DNA of 64,000 nucleotides from Ensifer sp. IC3342 (GCF_020193655.1 NZ_JADYVE010000001.1:1364001-1428000); one strand, 5' to 3'. Shown: positions 26,992 to 35,987, counted from the first letter of the stretch. The notes: generated by a model from the sequence alone, not told the origin. Numbers and translations: made by a program.

Positions 26992-28455
26992 CTAGTTCTT
27001 TTCCATCGCGTCGAGCGTCGCGGCGAGCCGCTTGTCCTCGTTGAAGTACCGTGCACGATCCCAGAAATGCGGCCGGCCAATGCCAGTGGAGACGTGGCGG
27101 CCGATGATCCGGCCATTGGCGTCCTCGCCGTCGATCTCGTAGCGCATCAGGTCCTGCGTGATGATCACGTCACCTTCCATGCCGACCACTTCGGTGATGT
27201 GCGTGATCCGCCGGGACCCATCGCGCAGGCGCGAAGCCTGGATGATGACGTCGATCGAGCCTGCGATGATTTCACGAACCGTCTTGGCCGGCAGCGTGTA
27301 GCCGCCCATGGCAATCATCGATTCCATGCGGCTGAGGCACTCCCGCGGCGTGTTGGCGTGGATAGTGCCCATCGAACCGTCGTGACCGGTGTTCATCGCC
27401 TGCAGCAGGTCGAAGACCTCCGGACCGCGCACTTCGCCGACGATGATGCGCTCGGGGCGCATGCGCAGGCAGTTCTTGATGAGATCCCGCATGGTGATCT
27501 CGCCCTCGCCCTCGATATTGGGCGGACGGGTTTCGAGGCGCACCACATGCGGCTGCTGCAGCTGCAGTTCGGCCGAATCCTCACAGGTGATGACACGCTC
27601 GTCGCTGTCGATGTAGCGCGTGAGACAATTGAGCAGCGTCGTCTTGCCCGAGCCGGTACCGCCGGAAATGACGATGTTGCAGCGGACGCGGCCGATAATC
27701 TGCAGGAGAACGGCGCCCTCCGGCGTGATTGATCCGAAGCGCATCAGTTGTTCCAGCGTCAGCTTGTCCTTCTTGAACTTGCGGATCGTGAGCGCCGTGC
27801 CGTCGATCGCCAAGGGCGGGGCGATGACGTTGACGCGCGACCCATCGGGCAGACGCGCGTCGCAGATCGGGCTCGATTCGTCGACACGGCGACCCACTTG
27901 GCTCACGATGCGCTGGCAGATCGACAGCAATTGCGCGTTGTCGCGAAAGCGGACTTCCGATTCCTGCACCTTGCCGCCGACTTCGATGAAGGTCTGGCCG
28001 GCGCCGTTGACCATGATGTCGGCGATATCGTCGCGCGCCAGGAGAGGCTCCAGTGGCCCATATCCAAGTACGTCGTTGCAGATGTCGTCGAGCAGTTCCT
28101 CCTGCTCGGCGATCGACATCGCGAAATTCTTGATGGTGATGATATCGTTGACGATATCGCGAATTTCTTCGCGCGCACTTTCGGTGTCTAGCTTTGAGAG
28201 CTGCGAAAGATCGATCGTGTCGATCAGCGCGGAAAAGACCTGCGATTTGGTGTCGTAATAGTCCTCGTCCCTGGCGCGGCGGCGCGCCGGAGAAGTTGCC
28301 GGTTGCGGGCGGATGGGGGCGACAACGGGCTCGGCGAGCACGGGCGCGACCGGTCGCTCCGCAGCGATCGGTTGTGCGGCCGGCATCGGCGGCGGAGCCA
28401 CAGGGCTCGTCACGCCTGCCTTGCCAGAACCTTCATTTCCGCGTTTGCCAAACAT
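26992..28455 (-). CDS. cpaF: Tad pilus secretion ATPase CpaF/TadA
   Basis: 487 residues. It hydrolyses ATP to drive Flp pilus assembly (and retraction in some Tad systems). The N-terminal 60 residues are Pro/Ala-rich and disordered. The VirB11/GspE-type core has Walker [15 protein letters not shown], Walker B-like [23 protein letters not shown] and a His box [17 protein letters not shown] 28455 is used because the preceding in-frame codon is GTG. It lies 25 bp after cpaE in the operon. Confidence 0.95.
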   Translation of the reverse strand: MFGKRGNEGSGKAGVTSPVAPPPMPAAQPIAAERPVAPVLAEPVVAPIRPQPATSPARRRARDEDYYDTKSQVFSALIDTIDLSQLSKLDTESAREEIRDIVNDIITIKNFAMSIAEQEELLDDICNDVLGYGPLEPLLARDDIADIMVNGAGQTFIEVGGKVQESEVRFRDNAQLLSICQRIVSQVGRRVDESSPICDARLPDGSRVNVIAPPLAIDGTALTIRKFKKDKLTLEQLMRFGSITPEGAVLLQIIGRVRCNIVISGGTGSGKTTLLNCLTRYIDSDERVITCEDSAELQLQQPHVVRLETRPPNIEGEGEITMRDLIKNCLRMRPERIIVGEVRGPEVFDLLQAMNTGHDGSMGTIHANTPRECLSRMESMIAMGGYTLPAKTVREIIAGSIDVIIQASRLRDGSRRITHITEVVGMEGDVIITQDLMRYEIDGEDANGRIIGRHVSTGIGRPHFWDRARYFNEDKRLAATLDAMEKN

Positions 28456-28480
28456 CACTTCAATCCGGTTGCTTTATTGC

Positions 28481-29767
28481 CTACCGCCCGCGGAGCCGGG
28501 CAAGCACCTTACCAAGTCCCCCCTTGCGCGCCTTCTTCATCGTTGCACGTCCGGTCAGGAGGTGCGCGATCTGCGAGAAGGTCTCTGCAACGGGAGACTT
28601 CTTGTCGATTTCCGCGATCATCCGTCCGCTGTTGGAGGCGTTGCCGAAAAGAACAGCGTCGAAGGGGATGATGGCGGCGGCTTCGAGCTCGAGCGACTCG
28701 CAGAACTCGTTCGGTGCGATTTCCGGCCGCTTCGGCATGCCCACCTGGTTCAAGATGAGGTGCGGCGCCTTGTCGTTCGGACGAATTTTCTTCAGCGCGT
28801 CGAAGAGGTTCTTGGTGTTTCTGAGGCTGGCGAGATCCGGAACGGCCGTGACGACCACTTCGTCGGCCTCGGCCAGAACCGACCGTGTCCAATCGGACCA
28901 GATATGCGGCACGTCGAGGACCGAGACGGGCGCACTGCGCTGCAGAATTTCGAGGATCGGGTGGAAGGCGCCGGCCTCGAAGTCGTAAGCGCGATCGAGC
29001 ATCGAAGGTGCGGCGAGCAACGACAAATGCTCGGAACATTTCGTCAGAAGGCGGTCGAGGAAGACCTCGTCCAGTCTGTCGGGCGCAAAGACTGCTTCCG
29101 ATATGCCCTGCGGCGGATCCTGGTCGAAATCGATATTCGCCGTTCCGTAAGGCAAATCGAGGTCGGCGAGAATCGTCTCTGTCGAGAACAGATTGGAAAT
29201 GCCCCAGGCGCAATTGTGGGCGATGATCGACGATCCGCAGCCGCCCTTCGCACCGATGAAGGCAAGGCTGCGACCCAGAGGCTCGGCCTCAGGATCGACG
29301 AAGATCGCCGAAACGGCCGTCAGGACATCCGCCATCGACACCGGGGCAACCATGTATTCGGAAATGCCGTGGCGGATCAGATCGCGATAGAGCGCGATGT
29401 CGTTGTGGCGGCCGATGATGATCACCTTGGTGCTCGGATCGCAGACTTCCGCCAAGGGCAGGAGTTCGGCGAGCAACGAGCGCGGTTCGGTGTCGGTTTC
29501 GAGGATGATCAGGTTCGGGGTGGATACGGCGGCGAACATATTGGCGGCGGCAGCAATGCTGCCGCCGGTGATCCGAAGACTGACCTTCGCCATGCGGCGA
29601 TCCTGACCGCAACGCTCCATGAGCCGCAGCACCGCGTCGCTTTCGCAGAATGCGTGGATCGAAATGCGCGGCAGCGGTCTCAGCTGATCGAGGTCGCCCG
29701 AGCGCGCTGCGTCGACGGAGAAGTCCGCTGCCCCACCGCTGTCGATGCTGTATTCAATGGCGCTCAT
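28481..29767 (-). CDS. cpaE: Tad pilus assembly/localisation protein CpaE/TadZ
   Basis: 428 residues: an N-terminal receiver-like domain without an obvious phospho-acceptor pattern (about 55-170, LIILETDTEPRSLLAELLPLAEV) and a C-terminal ParA/MinD-like domain with a deviant Walker A GAKGGCGSSIIAHN. The motif lacks the final Lys-Thr of canonical P-loops, as in many TadZ proteins, so ATP hydrolysis may be weak or absent. TadZ positions the pilus machinery in the cell. GAGGAAGAG precedes ATG 29767. Confidence 0.92.
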   Translation of the reverse strand: MSAIEYSIDSGGAADFSVDAARSGDLDQLRPLPRISIHAFCESDAVLRLMERCGQDRRMAKVSLRITGGSIAAAANMFAAVSTPNLIILETDTEPRSLLAELLPLAEVCDPSTKVIIIGRHNDIALYRDLIRHGISEYMVAPVSMADVLTAVSAIFVDPEAEPLGRSLAFIGAKGGCGSSIIAHNCAWGISNLFSTETILADLDLPYGTANIDFDQDPPQGISEAVFAPDRLDEVFLDRLLTKCSEHLSLLAAPSMLDRAYDFEAGAFHPILEILQRSAPVSVLDVPHIWSDWTRSVLAEADEVVVTAVPDLASLRNTKNLFDALKKIRPNDKAPHLILNQVGMPKRPEIAPNEFCESLELEAAAIIPFDAVLFGNASNSGRMIAEIDKKSPVAETFSQIAHLLTGRATMKKARKGGLGKVLARLRGR

Positions 29768-29785
29768 CGCTCTTCCTCGGGCCTA

Positions 29786-30532
29786 TCAATTGAAGATGAT
29801 CGTCGCGCCGCCGTTGTCCGTGTCCGTGCCGCGCCAGGTGTTGATCACTTGGCCACGCTGCACGGCATCGATCGGCGACATCTGGCGCGGGCCAATGAGA
29901 TCCGTCGGGTTGGCGATCTGGGCGGCGAGATTGGACTGCGTGGCGCAACCGAAGTTGTAGTAGTTGCGGTTTTGGAGGGTATTGAGGGTCAGGTCCTCCG
30001 GCCACTCGCCGCAAGGTGCGGTCTGCGCCGCAATCGCGACATAGCTCAGGCGAATGGGCGCCGCGTCCCCGGCTGCAGCGGCTTCGTAGCCGGTTTCTAT
30101 CACCTTCTTCGCCGGCACACCAACCGCCGCCAGCTGACGGCGGATATCCTTGCGGACGATTTGGGCGGCATGGCTGTTGGCCGATCCACGCGGCAGCATA
30201 ATCTGGATGACGCCGCTCGACGCATTGCGGTATTCCGCGGCAAACCCGCGGATGACGTCGCGCGTCCCTTGGGGCAACCGCGTATCGCCGGATGCGACGG
30301 GAATGTCGATCGTCCGTTCCGCGTCGGCAATGACGATGGGATGCCGCGTACGGTAATCGTCGGGGATCGCGCCGGTCGCCAGCTTGTCCTTCGTGCCGCA
30401 GCTTGCAAGCAGCCCAGCAATGATCGCGAGCGCGAACTTGCGACCCGTCGAGCGAGCGGGAGAACGGCTTCGGTCAAGGAACATCCGGGTCTGCCTTTCA
30501 GGACTGTTCTGCGTTGCGTTTCGCTTGTTCAT
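29786..30532 (-). CDS. cpaD: Tad pilus assembly lipoprotein CpaD
   Basis: 248 residues. A basic N-terminus is followed by a hydrophobic stretch and lipobox LLASCG (about residue 45), so the product is an outer-membrane lipoprotein. The conserved CpaD segments SSGVIQIMLPRGSANSHAA, APCGEWPEDL and FGCATQSNLAAQIANPTDLIGPR are present. It associates with the CpaC secretin. ATG 30532 lies 8 bp after the cpaC stop; ATG 30484, with AAAGGC upstream, would shorten the basic leader. Confidence 0.92.
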   Translation of the reverse strand: MNKRNATQNSPERQTRMFLDRSRSPARSTGRKFALAIIAGLLASCGTKDKLATGAIPDDYRTRHPIVIADAERTIDIPVASGDTRLPQGTRDVIRGFAAEYRNASSGVIQIMLPRGSANSHAAQIVRKDIRRQLAAVGVPAKKVIETGYEAAAAGDAAPIRLSYVAIAAQTAPCGEWPEDLTLNTLQNRNYYNFGCATQSNLAAQIANPTDLIGPRQMSPIDAVQRGQVINTWRGTDTDNGGATIIFN

Positions 30533-30540
30533 GAGCCGAC

Positions 30541-32076
30541 CTACTTGTAGATGAAGCCGACATTGCCGTGATAGCGACTGACGGGCGCCGGCGCCTCCGG
30601 ACGCCCATAGATCCGGTTGACGCGGCCGAGGAAGAAGCTCTCGAGATCGTTTGCCGGATTGAAGTTGTCGTCGGGACGCGAAATCGCGCTGCGGGCGACC
30701 GGACGCACCAGATAGGGCGTCGCGATGATGACGAGCTCCGTTTCGTTTCGCTGGAAATCCTTGCTGCGGAACAGGGTACCGAGGATCGGAATCTTCGCCG
30801 CGCCGGGCAGCCCCGACATCGCCTGGCGAATATTGTCCTGCACCAGACCGGCGATGACGATGGAGCCGCCCGAGGGCAGCTCGACGCTGGTCGAGGCTTC
30901 GCGCCGCCTGATGCCGAGCAAAGTGTTGCCCGGAATATTGGTTGAGCCATTACCGGTGACGGCTGAGCCCTCATAGGTCGGCTCGGACACGTCCGTCTCG
31001 ATCGCCAGACTTATGCGACCAGGACCAAGAACGACGGGTTTGAAGTTCAGGCGGATGCCATATTCAACGTCGTTGACTTCGCGCGAAACTATCGGCTCGT
31101 CTGTTTTCGCATCCTTCGATACATCCTGCACGCCGGCAAGCCGGAATTCGCCACCAACGTAGAATTTGGCCTCTTGCCCGGAAATCGCGGTCAGACTCGG
31201 CTCGGCAAGCGTGCGCATGACGCCCGCCTGTTCCATCGCGTTGATATAGCTCGCGATCGTCGTGGGGCCGATCGATCCCCTGATGAGGGCATTCGCCCCC
31301 ACGCTGATCGCATCACCGAGATTGGCCGGGTTGCGGAAGCCAATACCGCTCTCACCGTCGCCGACGCTGCCGTTGAAGCCAAGCTGCTTCAACACCTGCC
31401 GGCTCACTTCGGCGACGGTGACTTTCAACGTCACTTGGTCATCACCTTCGATCGTCAGCAGGTTCACGATCTGGGAGGTCTGGCGGTCTTCGGCGAAAAT
31501 ATCCGCGTCGCCGTTGTTGCCCTGTGCGGTGATGTTGCGCGTCGTCGCCTCGCCGCCTTTGAGGAAGGCCTGCGCCAAATCGACGGCTTTGGTGGAGTCG
31601 AGCGGCGTGCGGACCGTGCCGGTCAGAACGACGTTGTCCGAGATGATTTCGACATTGATGTCCGCATCCGGAATGAAGCGGCGAAGATTCGCTTCGAGGC
31701 CGGCGACGTCGCGCTCGACCGCAATATCGAGACTGACGATTTCCTCGCCATTCGGCCCGAAGACGAATATATTCGTCTGACCGACGGCCTTGCCGAATAA
31801 ATAGATGCGCCGGGAGGTGCGGGTGACAGCATCGGCGAGCGACGGATCGGCCACCAGGATATCATGAGCATCCGTCGGGAGATCGACGACGACGGCCTTG
31901 TTGAGGCCGAGACTGATTGTTTTTTTGACGCCCGGACCGCTGTTTGCGATTCTCACGACCGACGATGCGGCCGCCTTCGCCGCGGGCGCCAATGGCAGCG
32001 CCATGCCCGAGAAGGTCAGGCAGAACGACAGACCGGCTGCGATCGACGTCCGCAATATGTTTCCGTTCCGCTTCAC
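30541..32076 (-). CDS. cpaC: Tad pilus outer-membrane secretin CpaC/RcpA
   Basis: 511 residues with a long signal peptide (ILRTSIAAGLSFCLTFSGMALPL). The N-terminal pilus domain (KKTISLGLNKAVVVDLP ... VGQTNIFVFGPNGEEI) is followed by a BON-like domain (DADINVEIISDNVVLTGTVRTP) and the secretin core (MRTLAEPSLTAISGQEAKF; PGRISLAIETDVSEP; SGGSIVIAGLVQDN). It forms the outer-membrane channel for the Flp pilus. GTG 32076 is preferred because it follows the cpaB stop by 19 bp; ATG 32178 would overlap cpaB by 83 bp. Confidence 0.92.
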   Translation of the reverse strand: MKRNGNILRTSIAAGLSFCLTFSGMALPLAPAAKAAASSVVRIANSGPGVKKTISLGLNKAVVVDLPTDAHDILVADPSLADAVTRTSRRIYLFGKAVGQTNIFVFGPNGEEIVSLDIAVERDVAGLEANLRRFIPDADINVEIISDNVVLTGTVRTPLDSTKAVDLAQAFLKGGEATTRNITAQGNNGDADIFAEDRQTSQIVNLLTIEGDDQVTLKVTVAEVSRQVLKQLGFNGSVGDGESGIGFRNPANLGDAISVGANALIRGSIGPTTIASYINAMEQAGVMRTLAEPSLTAISGQEAKFYVGGEFRLAGVQDVSKDAKTDEPIVSREVNDVEYGIRLNFKPVVLGPGRISLAIETDVSEPTYEGSAVTGNGSTNIPGNTLLGIRRREASTSVELPSGGSIVIAGLVQDNIRQAMSGLPGAAKIPILGTLFRSKDFQRNETELVIIATPYLVRPVARSAISRPDDNFNPANDLESFFLGRVNRIYGRPEAPAPVSRYHGNVGFIYK

Positions 32077-32095
32077 CTTGCGCCCCGTTCGATTT

Positions 32096-32908
32096 CTATT
32101 TCTGGTTCTGGACAGCGACACCATCGCTCTTGACGATGGAGCCTGATTTGATGAGCTGAATGCTCGGCTGGCCGTCACCGCTCAAAAGATAGTCGGCAGC
32201 GTTCGTATCGGCCTCCTGCGCATCGGCGACGCTGCGAAGCGCCAGCGAAATGCGCTCGGCCATCTGTTGCGCAACGGTCATGACCTTGGATTGATCGGGC
32301 GTCAGTTCCAGCGTCGCGGTCGTACCGACGACCGATTTCGAACCGTCGTCCTTCTCTTCGACCTGCTGATCGATCGCCAGCACCCGGACGTTGCTCAGCA
32401 CCGTCTCGGTAAGATAGATGCCGTCATTCTCAGACTTGCGCACCATGATGACGTCGACGCGGTCGTTCGGCAGAATGAAGCCGCCCGCCCCGGTGGCAAC
32501 GGTGATTTCCGTCGCGACCGCCCGCTTGCCTGCCGGCAGAAGCGACGACATGATGCGGTTCGAAGGATCAGCGACCTTTTCCTGGCGGACCGGCTCGCCG
32601 GTAAAGATCGGCAGACGCACGACGGCGCCCGAAAGGTCTTCGACCGCGCCCGGTCGGTTTTCCTCGGTAATCAGTCCGTCGACAATGCCATCTTTCGGCC
32701 AGGCCATCCAATGGATCGAGTCGGCCCCAAGCCGCGAACCGACCGGCAGGCTCTTGCTGGCGACCAGCACATTGATGGTCGGAGCCTGTTCGATGACGGG
32801 TTCCGCCATATGTGGGGCGGGAGCGCGGGTGAGCTTCATCGCTAACAGCCCGGCCATAGTAGCCGAGATCACGGCCACTGCCAGAATGAGAATGCGCACC
32901 GGTTTCAT
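32096..32908 (-). CDS. cpaB: Tad pilus assembly protein CpaB/RcpC
   Basis: 270 residues with a signal or anchor helix (VRILILAVAVISATMAGLLAM). A SAF/beta-clip domain follows (VLVASKSLPVGSRLGADSIHWMAWP), then the RcpC domain with ITVATGAGGFILPNDRVDVIMVRK and VRVLAIDQQVEEKDDGSK. CpaB is periplasmic and stabilises the secretin. The start at 32908 (MKPVRIL) is preferred over 32926. It follows cpaA after 128 bp containing TTAACCAT-type motifs, so an internal promoter is possible. Confidence 0.92.
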   Translation of the reverse strand: MKPVRILILAVAVISATMAGLLAMKLTRAPAPHMAEPVIEQAPTINVLVASKSLPVGSRLGADSIHWMAWPKDGIVDGLITEENRPGAVEDLSGAVVRLPIFTGEPVRQEKVADPSNRIMSSLLPAGKRAVATEITVATGAGGFILPNDRVDVIMVRKSENDGIYLTETVLSNVRVLAIDQQVEEKDDGSKSVVGTTATLELTPDQSKVMTVAQQMAERISLALRSVADAQEADTNAADYLLSGDGQPSIQLIKSGSIVKSDGVAVQNQK

Positions 32909-32967
32909 GATCGTCCCCAAGCCCAAGAAATGCCCCTTGGCCAGATTGATCAGGAATTGGTGTAATT

Positions 32968-32975
32968 ATGGTTAA
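32968..32975 (-). promoter_or_regulatory. CtrA half-site (TTAACCAT) upstream of cpaB
   Basis: TTAACCAT on the minus strand, 60 bp before the cpaB start, matches the CtrA half-site I recall for S. meliloti. A second near copy, TTAACCAC, lies at 32992-32999. Both fall in the cpaA-cpaB spacer, which otherwise holds no gene. Confidence 0.35.
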
Positions 32976-33036
32976 CGGATTGCTTATGGAGGTGGTTAAC
33001 GAACGGCTTCGCGCGTGCGTGGGGGCAGAACGCGCG

Positions 33037-33549
33037 TCAGGAGATCTGCGCGAGGGCGGCCTGCATCAGAGGCGAGGAGGGATAGGCGGCGAACCCGCCA
33101 AGGGCGATGGCGATGCCGTAAGGAATTTTCTTCGCAGTCAGCAGGAGACGCGGGACCGGAATTCCGGCAGCAATGATCATATTCTCCTGTCGACGCAGGA
33201 GCAGGACGATCAGCGTCAGCAGCCCGCCGACAGCGGCGACATAAAAGAGAAATGTCACGAGTGAAGCGTTAAGGCCGAACCATATACCGCTCGCCGTCAA
33301 CAGTTTGGCGTCGCCGCCGCCCATGACGTTTGCCGCGAAAAGGCAGAAGCAGACGGCAAAGACCAAAGCCGACGCTGCGACATGAAGGCAGATCTGGGCA
33401 AGGTCAGACCCCGCGAGCGGCGCCACGAGTAAGAAGGTGACGAGCAGAACCATCGAAACGCGGTTCGGAATTGTCATCGTGAGCAGGTCCGAAAAGGCGG
33501 CCAGCGCAAGGCAAAAGGGGAATACGACCAAGATCGCTGCGTTAATCAT
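33037..33549 (-). CDS. cpaA: Tad prepilin peptidase CpaA
   Basis: 170-residue polytopic aspartyl peptidase (family A24) that cleaves the Flp pilin and pseudopilin leaders after glycine. The two catalytic aspartates are in FSDLLTMTIPNRVS (about residue 22) and VMGGGDAKLLTASGIWFG. Five or six hydrophobic helices are visible. The start at 33549 (MINAAIL) fits the membrane-first layout; an upstream ATG at 33591 would run close to the flp terminator. It lies between the terminator after flp and cpaB. Confidence 0.92.
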   Translation of the reverse strand: MINAAILVVFPFCLALAAFSDLLTMTIPNRVSMVLLVTFLLVAPLAGSDLAQICLHVAASALVFAVCFCLFAANVMGGGDAKLLTASGIWFGLNASLVTFLFYVAAVGGLLTLIVLLLRRQENMIIAAGIPVPRLLLTAKKIPYGIAIALGGFAAYPSSPLMQAALAQIS

Positions 33550-33596
33550 CCGAAAATTCCTTTGGCAGTCACCCTGAACAAAAGTGGACACACCTG

Positions 33597-33627
33597 AAAC
33601 AAGAAAGCCGCCTCATGCGAAGCGGCT
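33597..33627 (-). terminator. Hairpin terminator/attenuator between flp and cpaA
   Basis: On the minus strand, AGCCGCTT pairs with AGGCGGCT (one G-T pair) around a 6-nt loop, followed by the U-rich TTCTTGTTT. It lies 32 bp after the flp stop and about 48 bp before cpaA. Partial termination here would give abundant pilin mRNA and less of the assembly genes. Confidence 0.75.
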
Positions 33628-33658
33628 CTCCGGTAGCATTCGATCAGAGCGTCCGGCC

Positions 33659-33841
33659 TTAGAACTTGGCGTTGGCGTTCGTGAGGCGACCGCCCAGATC
33701 CTGAAAGAGGTTGTCCAGTTGTGTGCCAAGCGTACCCGCGCCAGTGATCAGCGCGACCGAGATCAAAGCGGCGATCAGGCCGTATTCGATTGCCGTCGCG
33801 CCGGACTCATCCTTCAGCAGGCGAGCGAAAATGGTCTTCAT
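33659..33841 (-). CDS. pilA: Flp family type IVb pilin
   Basis: 60-residue major pilin. A short leader MKTIFARLLKDESG is cut after Gly14. The mature protein begins ATAIEYGLIAALISVALI, with the diagnostic Glu5-Tyr6 pair of Flp pilins and a single hydrophobic helix. A strong ribosome-binding site (GTAGGAGA) precedes ATG 33841. First gene of the minus-strand pilus operon, followed by a terminator and cpaA. The polymer is the Tad/Flp fimbria used for surface attachment. Confidence 0.95.
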   Translation of the reverse strand: MKTIFARLLKDESGATAIEYGLIAALISVALITGAGTLGTQLDNLFQDLGGRLTNANAKF

Positions 33842-33953
33842 GGTGATTCTCCTACTTCACGTATTTGTTGTTCAGCACTTCCGCCAACTGTTTGCCGTTG
33901 ATCGGATGAAAGGACGCTACAGGGAGCGAATTGCCATCGGCTTAAGGAAACCG

Positions 33954-33969
33954 GTTACCGTGAAGTTAA
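33954..33969 (-). promoter_or_regulatory. CtrA-like box upstream of the flp pilin gene
   Basis: Minus-strand TTAA-N7-GTAAC has one mismatch to TTAA-N7-TTAAC. It lies about 113 bp upstream of the flp ATG and 125 bp upstream of the divergent secretin-N-domain gene, in the 252-bp spacer between them. The rest of the spacer is AT-richer than the genes and shows no other clear motif. Confidence 0.3.
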
Positions 33970-34093
33970 GCGGCCATCCTGTTTTCTTGGGTAAATGTTC
34001 AAGAAAGGGATGCCTTAAATTGCCTTGTATCTGCGTAACGTTTCATTCACCGAAAGAGGCGAAGATGCGCCAGATATCTCATCAGGAAACACC

Positions 34094-34519
34094 ATGGACA
34101 CGTTCCTCCCGCACAAGTGGATCGTCACGCTCACATTCGCCAGCGCTGCGCTCCTCGCCGTGTTCGCGCCGGTCGTCACGTACGCTCAGGAACAAATGAT
34201 GCGCGTTTATATGGATCACGCGCGCGTGCTGAAGCTCGACCGGCCGGTGAGCAAGGTGATCATCGGCAATTCGGAAGTCGCCGATGCGACGGTTGCGGAC
34301 TCGAAGACGATCGTGCTGACCGGGCGCAACTTCGGCACGACCAATCTCGTGATCCTTGACCAGGACGGGAACGCCATTGTCGACGAACGCATTCTGGTAT
34401 CGATCGACGAAGGCAATACCGTGCGTGTCTACAAGCAGACTTCGCGCACGGTCCTTTCCTGCACGCCCAATTGCGAGCGTCATGCCGAACGCCAGGTATC
34501 GGCTGCAAGCGCAAACTAA
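34094..34519 (+). CDS. Stand-alone pilus/secretin N-terminal-domain protein
   Basis: 141 residues with a signal peptide ending VVTYAQEQ (about residue 33). The body is a T2SS/T3SS pilus-assembly N-terminal domain, visibly homologous to the same domain of CpaC: VSKVIIGNSEVADATVADSKTI with LTGRNFGTTNLVILDQDGN, compared with CpaC ILVADPSLADAV and GQTNIFVFGPNGEE. No BON or secretin core follows; instead there is a short tail with SCTPNCE, possibly a disulphide. It probably helps the CpaC channel or caps its periplasmic ring. AGGAAAC precedes ATG 34094. First of a divergent three-gene unit with two TadE-like genes. Confidence 0.85.
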   Translation: MDTFLPHKWIVTLTFASAALLAVFAPVVTYAQEQMMRVYMDHARVLKLDRPVSKVIIGNSEVADATVADSKTIVLTGRNFGTTNLVILDQDGNAIVDERILVSIDEGNTVRVYKQTSRTVLSCTPNCERHAERQVSAASAN

Positions 34520-34631
34520 TGCGCCTGAAAAGAATTCAAGATTGCTAAAATTCTTCCGATCGTTGCAAACGAAATTTCAACGATCCCGCCTTATTTTTCG
34601 CCGATCGGACGTTGCATGACGGAACGGCGTA

Positions 34632-35258
34632 ATGACGACTGAGCGAAAGACACCATCTTTACGGAAACGCGCGCCACGCGGCCTGTTTCGCCGCTTTTGC
34701 GGCGACCGAAAGGGCGCGACAGCAATCGAGTTTGCGCTCCTGGCTCTCCCCTTCTTCGTGATTGTCTTCGCGTCGATCGAAACGTTCGTCGCCTTTGCCG
34801 GCGAGCAGTTGCTCGCCAACGCGACGGACACGCTGGCCAGAAAAATCCGCACCGGGGAAATTACCTTCGAGGACAGCAGCAAGCCCGGCTACATGACGAA
34901 AGAGCAATTCCGCCAGGCCTTTTGCGACGAGATCGCCATCCTGATGCCCTGTTCGGCGACCGAAGTGACCGAGCCCAACAAGCTCTATCTCGATGTCCGA
35001 AATATCACGGATCTAACGCAGTTTCCGGCGGCGGTTCCAAGGGTTGGATCTTCCTCGTCCTCCGATCTGGACACCAGCGGCTTCAAGTTCACGCCAGGAG
35101 GCGCCGGAGCTTTCACGATGGTACGAGCTTACTATCGCTGGGAAGTGATAACCGACCTCGTCCGACCCTATGTCACGGACCTGCGCCCCGCCGGCAGCAG
35201 CATGCCGCGGGATTTCCTGATGGTCGCAACCACGACGTTCCGCAACGAAGATTACTGA
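34632..35258 (+). CDS. tadE: TadE-like pseudopilin
   Basis: 208 residues. A basic leader ends at DRKG, and the mature N-terminus ATAIEFALLALPFFVIVFAS resembles Flp pilins (Glu5 kept, Phe6 for Tyr), so CpaA should process it. The C-terminal part has two cysteines (FCDEIAILMPCSA) and a serine-rich stretch GSSSSSDLD. TadE-like pseudopilins are minor components needed for Flp pilus formation. It is followed after 7 bp by the second TadE-like gene. No large TadG gene is present next to it. Confidence 0.85.
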   Translation: MTTERKTPSLRKRAPRGLFRRFCGDRKGATAIEFALLALPFFVIVFASIETFVAFAGEQLLANATDTLARKIRTGEITFEDSSKPGYMTKEQFRQAFCDEIAILMPCSATEVTEPNKLYLDVRNITDLTQFPAAVPRVGSSSSSDLDTSGFKFTPGGAGAFTMVRAYYRWEVITDLVRPYVTDLRPAGSSMPRDFLMVATTTFRNEDY

Positions 35259-35265
35259 GGGCGCC

Positions 35266-35853
35266 ATGAGACCTTTGCCAGGATTTTCGTTTGCGCGGAC
35301 CAGCTTGGGATCGCTCTCTAGTCTCATTCGAGACCGGCGCGGCGTCGGCGGCGTGGAATTTGCCATCATCGCGCCACTATTGCTCATGCTCTATATCGGC
35401 GCTTTCGAAATCTCTCTCGGTTTCACGGTGGCTCGCAAGGTTTCGCGCGCATCGAGCGCCGTCGCCGACATCGTCTCCCGGCAGACCGACGTCAACAAAG
35501 CCCTGCTGGACAACATGAAGCATGTCGCCTTGAGCATCATGGCGCCCTACGACAGTTCGGGCTATACGCTGAAGATTACGGGCATACAGGTCACCGGCAC
35601 GACCAGCGGGAAAGTCGTGTGGTCACGGGACCAGAACGGCGCAAGACCCTATGCCGTCGACTCGATCGCCACCGTCCCTGCCGACCTCGACTCCGTGAAC
35701 GCCTTCGTCGTCCGTACGGAACTCGTCGTGCCGCACGACCTCCTGCTCTTTGCCCCGGGGCTCGAGAGCAGCACGTTGAAGACGATCGATCTCTCCAAAA
35801 CCTCCTATTATCGCCAGCGCTTTGGCGACACGATCAAATGCACGGACTGCTGA
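35266..35853 (+). CDS. TadE/TadG-like pseudopilin
   Basis: 195 residues. After a basic start, DRRG is followed by VGGVEFAIIAPLLLMLYIGAF, a class-IVb prepilin-like segment with Glu5-Phe6. The rest is a periplasmic domain with a closing double-cysteine KCTDC. Its size is that of TadE rather than TadG. It is 7 bp downstream of the first TadE-like gene; both likely act as minor pilins with the minus-strand cpa operon. Conserved Cys near the end may form a disulphide. Confidence 0.83.
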   Translation: MRPLPGFSFARTSLGSLSSLIRDRRGVGGVEFAIIAPLLLMLYIGAFEISLGFTVARKVSRASSAVADIVSRQTDVNKALLDNMKHVALSIMAPYDSSGYTLKITGIQVTGTTSGKVVWSRDQNGARPYAVDSIATVPADLDSVNAFVVRTELVVPHDLLLFAPGLESSTLKTIDLSKTSYYRQRFGDTIKCTDC

Positions 35854-35987
35854 CGGCCGCTTGACGCTGTCAATTGCAATGCGCGCCCCGCCGCGCTATT
35901 CCTCCCGGATTGCGTGGGTCACGCCCGCGCGGCAAGCAGCACCGGTTCGCGGTTCTTCATGACGCGCTCCGGATAACCGGGTGTCTC

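Noticed and set aside
33842..33925. Short minus-strand frame ending in TAG just before the flp ribosome-binding site
   Set aside because: It reads ...GKQLAEVLNNKYVK but has no ATG or GTG start at a sensible place. It could be a leader peptide from a TTG, but nothing supports that.
35861..35873. TTGAC-GCT-GTCAA dyad after the TadE-like genes
   Set aside because: A 5-bp stem without a U-tract; too weak to call a terminator or operator.
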